From the NCBI GenBank assembly GCA_000181795.3, contig CM012955.1:5075978-5125976 (forward strand): 49,999 nt of DNA, written 5' to 3'. The stretch is from Trichinella spiralis. Lineage: Eukaryota; Nematoda; Enoplea; Trichinellida; Trichinellidae. A program made the position numbers and the translations under genes. This document shows, one piece after another, positions 42,164 through 49,999 of this stretch (positions are counted from its first letter, which is position 1; every line of letters begins with the position of its first letter). The notes beneath the pieces are model-generated. The model was not told the origin of the DNA. It saw only the letters and a list, made by a program, of their open reading frames with translations, and searched no databases.

Positions 42164-43693
42164 ATGGAAAATTCAGAACTTCCTATGGTAGTCGTTGGAG
42201 TTGAACGGTCAACTGCATCTAGAGAGGAAACATCGATTATCCATAAGTTTTCAGAGAATAATGTTCAATGTGGTGATGCGCCAAAAAATGTAAAATGTAT
42301 GGTAGAGGTTGATGGAAAATTGTATGCTGTTGTTTGCAATGCCAGAGTGATCATCCCGTTAAGTTGTGATGACGAAGAAGGCAAAACTTCAAGAAAATGC
42401 GACATAGATTCCAACAATGCGGTTTTCTCATCTCAGATAGAAATCGAAAGAGATGAAGATATACAGTTTATTCAAGCAGCATTGGAAAGTACACAATAAT
42501 TCATGAATTTGATTAAATGTTTTGATTTAAGTTTGGAAACATTAATTTATTAGGACAGCTGATCAATTTGGAACTTGAAGATGGCGTTGTTACTGCTGAA
42601 GCATCTGATGAATCCCCTACAGGTAAGGGCATTTTTGAAAAGAATTATTATACGACACATTAAATATTGTGATTCAAAAGAAAAGTTTTGTACAAAGTGT
42701 TGTTGTCATTTAATTTCACTATATTTCATCTCAGTGAATTGTAAGTAGGGAATGCCATTTTTGTTTTTCCTTTTTAGAAATCCACTGCGAGAACAATGCC
42801 ACCGAATGTGTAGCAAAGCAAGAAGAAAATGCTGAAAGTTTTCAAGATCAAAAAAATGAACTGAAAACAAAAAATGGTAAAAATTGAGCATTTTAAATAG
42901 TATTTTCAATTCAATTCAACGTCAATTAAGGCACAAATGAAAATCACGTTAAATCAAAGCGGAGATATCTTGGAAAAATAATAACACCATCCAATTTGCG
43001 ACAAGTGACATTCGATATTGAGTGGTTCAGGTTTGGTGAATATCAAGTAGCCTATGGTGGTAATGTAGATTTGGCCACATTGGATATTGTATTGTATTGC
43101 AGGTTGGGTTGTTTGTGAGAATTGTTTCGTTGGTTTTGTTTTACACATTGAATATTTTTTTAAGAGAACTCTGCTATACCATCGGCGCCACTGGTGTTTT
43201 TGATGCAGATGTATCGATTTTGGCAAATATAGTGGTTCCGTTATCAAACATAAAGGCAATGGCGTTCACTGATAACAGTATCGTGTTGGCGTTGAAGAAA
43301 CCCGCGTCAGTCAAGTATGAAGCGTTTTTGCGTGTCAGTTGTAAAAACTCAAAGCGCAGGTTGGCATACCCAAAGGGATTCAGTATTTTCGATGGGAATG
43401 TGGAAAATAGTACTGTGCATCATGTAGGTGTTTGCTTATTTTCATGCGATGATGTGCTGGTATTTTTACGGCTGTTTTATTTTAAGTTCAAGCTGAGGCA
43501 GCAGGCTGTGAGCGTTGAAATATTGCGTAAATTGATCAAATTTGATGCCAATTTGAAAGATCGTCTAGTCACATTGAAAAGCGGTTTGGGAATAGTGTAC
43601 AAAGAAAGCGGACTTCCTTGCACAGAACTGAGCTTTCTTGATGACAACGTTTCTTTGATTTCTTCAGAAGAAATAGAACAACTGCTCCATTAA
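42164..43693 (+). CDS. Unknown acidic protein with a C-terminal folded region
   Basis: Not recognised. Exons 42164-42488, 42554-42622, 42778-42876, 42931-43102, 43165-43423 and 43487-43693 give 376 aa; all joins keep frame. The first ~165 residues are acidic and disordered (Glu, Asp, Asn, Ser). A basic KSKRRYLGK then leads into a region of alternating hydrophobic residues (VTFDIEWFRFGEYQVAYGG, ILANIVVPLSNIKAMAF, SIVLALKKPASVKYEAFLRV) that looks beta-rich, and a helical end (VEILRKLIKFDANLKDRL, EEIEQLLH). No signal peptide or membrane helix. The 63-bp intron 5 (43424-43486) is in frame and stop-free, so retention would add 21 residues. The donor at 43102 is weak. The frame is open upstream of ATG 42164, so the start is provisional. 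Confidence 0.6.
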
Positions 43694-44535
43694 ATAATGT
43701 TTGCTAATTTTTATAATTAATGATAATTATAATGCTTTTCTGAACAAACTGCATGATAATTTTTAATTAATTAATCTGTTTCATTAATGCTTTCTTTTCA
43801 TTTATTATTTTTTTCTTTGATTCTTGATAATATTTGCCCTGATGTTTTTAATATTTCAAATTCAAATAATGTTGACAATAGGCGGTTTATTTCATAAATG
43901 ATGCTGAACTTTATTTGATGAGATTTGCTTTATAAGTATTCAAATAAAATTCAAATTTATCTATTTATTTATTTATTTATACTGCAAAAAGTGAAAACCA
44001 AACTTGATCACTGCATTCTGCATAATAATATTATAGTTTCTTTCATGGAAAAATTATAAAAATATGTTATGTTGGAAAATGCTCTGGGTAAAAATTTTAA
44101 TTTATTTTCATGCACTATTTCGATAGTTATTATGCTGATATTTGGGTTGTTTTGCTTTCTTAATTGGTGAAATATTGGACAATAAATATATTTCTGTATA
44201 GTTGAATGAATTAAGTAGAAATTTAAATAAAATATTAGCGAAAGAAATTTTGTAGCTTCAATACAAGAACAGAAGAGAAGAAATCATTTGAAAATAGCAA
44301 TTATGACAGTTTATACGCACCAGTGGTTGTTTATTGTGAAGCAAGAAAAACTTGCTCAAGGCTGACGTACAACCGGTGCAAGTCGACCTTATTTTATAAC
44401 ATCTTTCCGGTCCTTGTCAAGCACTAGCTATTTTTTTCCATGCTAATCATCACTTATCAACCGCACCCTCTGTAAATGCATCACTGAGAAATAAGTTTAT
44501 AACTGCATTTGAGAATTGTATATATATACAGTGAT

Positions 44536-44567
<32 letters not shown>

Positions 44568-45053
44568 GTCTGCTAGATTTAATACATCTAACACAGGACA
44601 GAGGTTTTGCTTTTCTTTTTCATTTGGCTACTACAAATATCAGAAGAATAACTTTCCATAATTGGTGAATGAAATAGCATAATGAAGCGAATAAGATTTT
44701 TTTCAGAACTGGTTAAGAGCAACAACATCTAGGCGTGTGATGTTTGATTTCTGTGTTCTTTTAAATTGAAAATAAAAGTGCGCAATAATTTTTGAGGGGT
44801 AAGGGGGAAAGGGGGAAGGATTCACAGGCACAAGCAAAGTGTGTGCTGAAAGATGATTGCTTGGCAAATACATCTCTTGTTAACTTTATTCCTTGGCGAA
44901 TCGTCACAAAACTAGGCCATTACCCAAATGATAAATGGACGGAATGAAATCTTGCCTATTTAGTTGCAACTTGCGTGAAACTTAATCACACGGTGAACGT
45001 TTGTGTCGTCATTGCGCATGCTTTTCCATTCTCTTGGGCTTTAAATCATTTCG
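43694..45053. repeat. Intergenic region with a (CA)n(TA)n microsatellite
   Basis: Simple repeats at 44534-44568 and TTTA repeats near 43960-43980. Three purine-strand G-runs at 44796-44815 (GGGG, GGGGG, GGGGG) lie about 240 bp before the DB-module gene. A GATA-type site (CTTATCA) sits near 44454. No gene is seen. Confidence 0.5.
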
Positions 45054-47146
45054 ATGGCGCCGCTACTTATCTACGCGTTACTTGTCTCTCAAATTGCGCT
45101 TTGTCTGTCAGTAAAATTTCCAGCCTGTGATGTAATCGGATGTGGATATTGTGGTACCAGACGTATGCAGAAAGAATGCAAAGAGTTTTGCGATTCCAAA
45201 TGTTCCAGGAAGGTAAATTAATTAATTAATTTTTTTCATAAAAAGAAGCAAAAGAAAATCAATTCTACTTTAATTTGATTAATATTAGGAATATTTGTAC
45301 TTGACGATGGATAATTTTACCAACTGCATTAATTATTTAATCATCTATTTGTAAAGCGAACCTTTAGCAGCAGTATAAATAAATATTAATGTTATCCAAA
45401 TATTGTGTGAAGAAGGAAGTAATCATCAGTGAATACTGGTTATGTAACAACTATTGAATTTAATGAATTTTATCATCGTTTGGTTAGAAAATAATTTCTC
45501 ATCACACTTTTAATTATACATTATTGTATTTTTTCATTTCATTTAAATAAAAACATTTCTATTTTTTTTAATGATAAATTTGCTTTCAAACCACAAGCTC
45601 GTTTTCAGCAGAGATTTGATCATTTAATCAGATAAAACCAGAGTCACTTGTCATACAGTTGTATTGGACTGGTTGCTAATTTATTGTATACAAGGACAAC
45701 CGGGGATGAGCAACTGAACAATTTCTTTGATGAATACGTTCAAAATGTTCGATCATCGTTTGAATTGTGTGACATTTTCAATAAACAACAAGTCATATTT
45801 TCCACGTATTCAACAAATGATATTTGCATTAATTACAAATGCATACAAATTAGTATTGCTTTGTAGTTCAATGTTCTTCTGCTGTTTTATTAATTTCTTT
45901 AAACTCTTAAATGAGTCATCATATAAATCATTTAGAAATAATAACACGCAAAAAAACCAAATATGAACATAATCACGTTACATAACAGACCGGAAAGAAA
46001 TTGGGCCTGTGGTTGACGCACGATTTGGAAAAGTTATAAATTATGCACGCGCCAAAAATGTATATTGGAATTTACGTCAATGTGCACAGTGTCCCATAAC
46101 AGTTCAATGCGATTATCAAGATTTAAATTTTCTTCTATAAATTGAGAAAATAATTTCCTTGTTTCTGACAAAATTTCCTGTGAATATTATTAGTTGAAGA
46201 TTATTACTGCAATATAATTTCCAGGTAATACAATGAAAACATTATACGAATATCAGTTGCGCGATTTTGATAATGAATTATTTTCCAGTAATCTTAATCT
46301 TGCAAAATACACAAATTGATACATACTTGTATTTCGGTAAATTATTAAACGTGATCGTTGTTTGAAATTGACTTTTTTAAGCTTCACATTGGCATGATTT
46401 TGGATTTTATGAGAATTATTTATACTTGCTTTGCTTGTTCATTGTGTTCATCTTTGTTTAATTATTTTTCCCTTTTGAAGAAATTTTGTAAACAACCATG
46501 CATGACATGATATCGAAATAAGAGCAGCAGTTGTCAGAATAATTTTTCAAAGTACTTTCTTCTAATTGCATCATGTGATCAAAATAAACGACGTCAAAAT
46601 ATTTCATATTTAATTATTTTTCTTTGAATTGATTTATAAAAAGCAATTATTTTTAAGAATAAATTAATCAATGCAACCAAAAGTTTTAACGAATTCAATG
46701 GCCCAAGCCGGAGAGTTTCTAGAGAGGTTGCAAATCAGCAGTTTATGAATTGCTGCCAAAATCTTGATCCGCCTGTTCCTGAAGCTTGTCTCAAAATTTG
46801 CACTTTGGACAATTCTCCAAAAGAGGTTAACTGTGCAGTTATTACTTTTTCAATTATATGATTTTGTAAATTATTATTTTAGTTTAAAAATATCGCTTTT
46901 AAAAAGCCAAAATGCCCGATGAAGCATTTGCGAAGGCTTTTGACATGCGCTGCTGGAACAAAAGATGTACGCTCATGTTGTGAAAAAGATGAAAGCATGC
47001 TTGGCAATTTGAACCATTGTATACAGTTCTGCTATCCGTCAAATGATGATTTATGGGATAGTCGATTTTATGGTAAAGGCAGATTTGTCAAATGTATGGA
47101 CAAAGTTCCCTTATACAGTGAATGCTATTATGAACACTGGGTTTAG
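45054..47146 (+). CDS. Secreted nematode DB-module protein
   Basis: Exons 45054-45212, 46658-46825 and 46883-47146, all phase 0, give 196 aa. A signal peptide covers about 1-18 (LLIYALLVSQIALC). Exon 1 then encodes a compact six-Cys segment C25-x4-C30-x2-C33-x8-C42-x3-C46-x3-C50. Exon 2 has FNEFNGPSRRVSREV then FMNCC and CLKICTLD. Exon 3 has CPMKHLRRLLTCAAGTKD, RSCCEKDE and CIQFCYP. This FN-F-GPS-RV...CC...C...C...CAA..D...CC...C..FC layout is that of DB-module proteins, secreted Cys-rich proteins known mainly from nematodes and without an established biochemical function. The second intron is 57 bp; the first, 1445 bp, is unusually long, and its join to exon 1 is supported only by phase and domain order. 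Exon 1 could instead splice to 45289-45354, giving a separate 74-aa peptide. Confidence 0.75.
45213..46657 (+). other. Long intron 1 of the DB-module gene
   Basis: Contains alternative coding-like pieces: a phase-0 frame at 45289-45354 ending in a stop with AATAAA about 25 bp downstream, an open frame at about 45648-45866, and a Cys-containing frame at 45989-46141 after an acceptor (TTACATAACAG). None joins the DB exons in a compatible phase without a terminal stop, so they may be unused, ancestral or alternative exons. Confidence 0.4.
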
Positions 47147-49999
47147 TCATGTTTAAGTTATTTTGTCGTAGACTCGATTAATGCGATAATATAATCCAGT
47201 TATCGTTTATTAATTGTTACATTTATGAAAAATAATAAACTCAAAGATATCACTTAACGATACGTCTATATAGTCTATCATATAAAAATAAGTGGTATGC
47301 TTTGCAATAGTTAATCTTCTGTAATCGAAGCACTCTTTATGAGTAAGTGTTACATGTGAAGGTGTTAGTTGCAATTTCAAATTAACACGAGCGCATCATA
47401 TGTGAACACTATTTATTTTGTTAAATTTATTTAATCAGAATTTCTGCTTATCTGTAAGCATGAAAGTTTGTTTTGAAAACGTTCTATTACATAATATTTT
47501 AAAATACGCAAAAATATTTTCATATCAGTTAACTTGGAAACTTTTACTTTATTCTGATATTCAAAATATTCTAAAAAAAGAAAACATTATGAATTTATGT
47601 ATTATTTTATTGTGTTATTTTTCGAAAATATTGTCAACTTTTGCATTAAATAAATATTGGCAAATGTACTTAAAATCCTGAAATTTTGCAGTATCTTAAT
47701 AATGCTGACTTTCAGTTGGTTTCATCGAATGGAGATGAGTAAAAGGTTGGTTGGTTGAATAAAGCTGTTGAGCATAAAATACGTTGTTGTTTTCATTTTT
47801 AGAAAGCTGCACAGACAATAAATTGCGTGGATGCACAGTTTAGCACTGTCATAATACTGTGATGTTTATCAAACAGGTGAAAGCGACCAAGAATCAAAGC
47901 GAAAGGAGATTTTCAGATTCCAAGTGTTTTACTTAAATTTCACTACTGGACTTTAAACAATCATTATTTGCTGCAAATGAATACGTAAGCGTTGTAAGTG
48001 TTTACTTTGCTAAAAAGCAAACTATTCATGGAATGTGGTCCCCATTATGATCGTTTCCATGTATTAAGCTCCTGAATGATACCAAGTGTGTAGATATTTG
48101 AATTTACTTTCGCTAAGTAACAACAATGCAATGGTGATTTGCATAATGAGTACAATATGTAGTCCCCCAAGGTGAAACTTCATTGCAAATGCTAGGAGAT
48201 TAAATAAATTCACAATTCATGTCAAACTATTGGTCTCATGCATGGTAGTTCTTCGAATCTTTAGAGATATCCGGGAGTATGTACAGTTAAACTTATTCCA
48301 TGGTTGTCAAAATCTCTGCCACATTGTAAAATAATTTCATGATAAGTGCAATCAATTGTACGTCAATTAAAGGTATGTAAATTTTGAATAACCCGCAATC
48401 GATGATTTTTTTTACAAATTTGATAAAGCTGACAGTTTGAGCATTTGAAATTTATAGAATAAAAAGACTCGCACATTGCACGAAAATAGCTTTCAAATGT
48501 GATAATTTTGGAGAATTCTTATCTCTGAATTGGGATCAATCAAAAAATTCAGTGAACGAAGGTTTTAATTTTGAAAGTTCCTGTTGCATAAATGAAAATC
48601 AGGAACAATTCCTATTAAATTAAATTCTTTTTTTCGGGTGAAAGCATTGTTAGTCCCGTTGTTAAAATTAACGAAACCATTCCATATGCACATGGATTTA
48701 ACTATTATTTTTCATTCCTTTTCATTTGGGCTGTTATAATCCTATTTTGGTTGCACTTTTTTTGACATAACTCGACAAATACGCATTCAGGAGCGTTGTG
48801 GATGAATTAATAAAAGTTAGCGAATAATTCTCTACTGATATAAATCAATTGCTTTAATTTTTGGAGAAAAAAACTTTTCTCGAAAATTGCAAAATTTCAT
48901 GGATTACAGACATGGTTGTGTTTGCGAAAATTGGCGAAAATTTTTTTTCAAATTTTGGACTTTTTTTTATTGTAATAATTTCATATTGATAAAAAAAGTG
49001 TTTTATCAATATGAAGTGTTTTCTAGTGTTTCAACTCAAACTTTTCAGTAGTTGTGGAATAAATGGCCTCTAAAATTTGCATAACCCAACTTTCATCACT
49101 TATTGGTCGAATAACTTAAGGCATTTGATTAGTCACTCGGTTTTGATCACTGATTGGACAATTTTTTCTATCAAAGTTTTCCCAAATATGGGGGTGCTTC
49201 ACCATTAAATCCCCTTATATGGACACACGTCCCAATTTTTATAACCAAGTTTTTGTTTTATAACTGAACTACATCATTATTGCCTCATCATCTAAAAAAT
49301 CTCAAAGCAATGATGATGAATAAAGCGCAAGGAAGTTCACGCGAAACACAGCTGTTTGAAAATCTTTTAGAATGGAACTTAAAAATGACTAAGGAGTGGA
49401 CTGTATGAGTTATTTGTAGATAATTCAAAACCAATGTATGGAGTTGAATTCGTCTTTATTCAGTTGGAGCAGTGAAGAGTTCGGTTAGATAGCTTATATC
49501 TCGAATATATCTCTTATTTTGAATTCCATTTTAAATATCATTCTGCAACAACATTTACTTTTCATTTGTCATTTTATCAACAATTCAAGATCAACTTGTG
49601 ATATTCGCTGTGGCGCCAACGCCTTTTGTTGATGTTGACAGAAGATTATTAATCACACACAAATTAATGAAATTGAAATGCTGACATCAGCAATGCAATG
49701 TCCACTGCACAGCGAATTTGACCCGCCTTGAAGTGCTTTTCAGCTCGTTGATGTACATCGCGTTTTTCCGCTTCCTGGGGGTATACGTTGATCCACTCTC
49801 GTGCATATAGACTGTTCACTTCACTGTCAATTTACATTGCTCTCTATCTATGATCATCTACATTCATAACTACTCTCCTATGAAGTAAAAAATAGGTCCT
49901 TTTCGGATGACATATTTAGTTCTGCGTACCCCTTATACATAAAGAACAATAGAAATTGAAGAATGACGTCATTGTTGTACAAAATCCACGTTCTCTCCC
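47147..49999. other. AT-rich intergenic region to the window end
   Basis: No gene is supported. The 87-codon frame at 47418-47681 is AT-driven. The section from about 48600 on is less simple in sequence and may hold degraded repeats. GC-richer sequence near 49600-49800 could be a promoter for a gene beyond the window. Confidence 0.45.
48980..49015. repeat. Perfect 15-bp inverted repeat with a 6-nt loop
   Basis: TTCATATTGATAAAA at 48980-48994 pairs perfectly with TTTTATCAATATGAA at 49001-49015 across AAAGTG. It could be the core of a palindromic MITE or a transcribed hairpin. Each arm contains an octamer-like TATTGATA/TATCAATA core. No flanking target duplication is evident. Confidence 0.7.

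Overview
This is an AT-rich eukaryotic window with spliced genes, many short introns (about 50-120 bp, with a few of 1-2 kb) and long AT-rich spacers full of microsatellites. A secreted DB-module protein (a family known mainly from nematodes), a small secreted Cys-rich peptide and this intron style point to a nematode genome. The species cannot be read from the sequence. I saw no operon, tRNA, rRNA, CRISPR array, retrovirus-like element or Polinton.

Layout, left to right. 1-2.2 kb: AT-rich sequence, then three ~60-bp direct repeats and a TATA-type promoter with no clear coding gene behind it. 2.2-5.3 kb (-): a STRIP1/2 orthologue, the STRIPAK scaffold. 8.1-9.0 kb: a divergent pair, a small unknown CxCxxC protein (-) and a secreted protein with two defensin-like CS-alpha-beta modules (+), separated by a short spacer with a G-quadruplex-capable tract and a GATA site. 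12.5-15.7 kb: metaxin-1 (+) converging on an unknown tail-anchored protein (-). 15.7-23 kb: mostly non-coding, with one good candidate exon. 23-27.7 kb: a PDE3-class cyclic-nucleotide phosphodiesterase (+), 5' end unresolved. 29-33.6 kb: the AMPK catalytic alpha subunit (-), facing PDE3 tail to tail and diverging from an intronless C2orf69 homologue (34.1-35.0 kb, +). 37.3-41.4 kb: an Ldh_2-family malate/lactate-type dehydrogenase (+) with a predicted mitochondrial presequence and an intact-looking hAT-type MITE in one intron. 42.2-43.7 kb: an unrecognised protein (+). 45.1-47.1 kb: the DB-module protein (+). 47.1-50 kb: AT-rich sequence with a perfect 15-bp hairpin.

How the genes relate: several act in energy state or mitochondria (AMPK alpha, metaxin-1, the Ldh_2 dehydrogenase, the C2orf69 homologue), with PDE3 and STRIP as signalling components. 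Nothing shows that this clustering is functional. The most distinctive items are the double CS-alpha-beta secreted protein, the altered activation loop of the AMPK alpha subunit, the repeat-driven orphan promoter, two GC-AG introns, and three proteins I could not place. Exon coordinates were derived by hand from reading frames and splice consensus; no transcript evidence was available.
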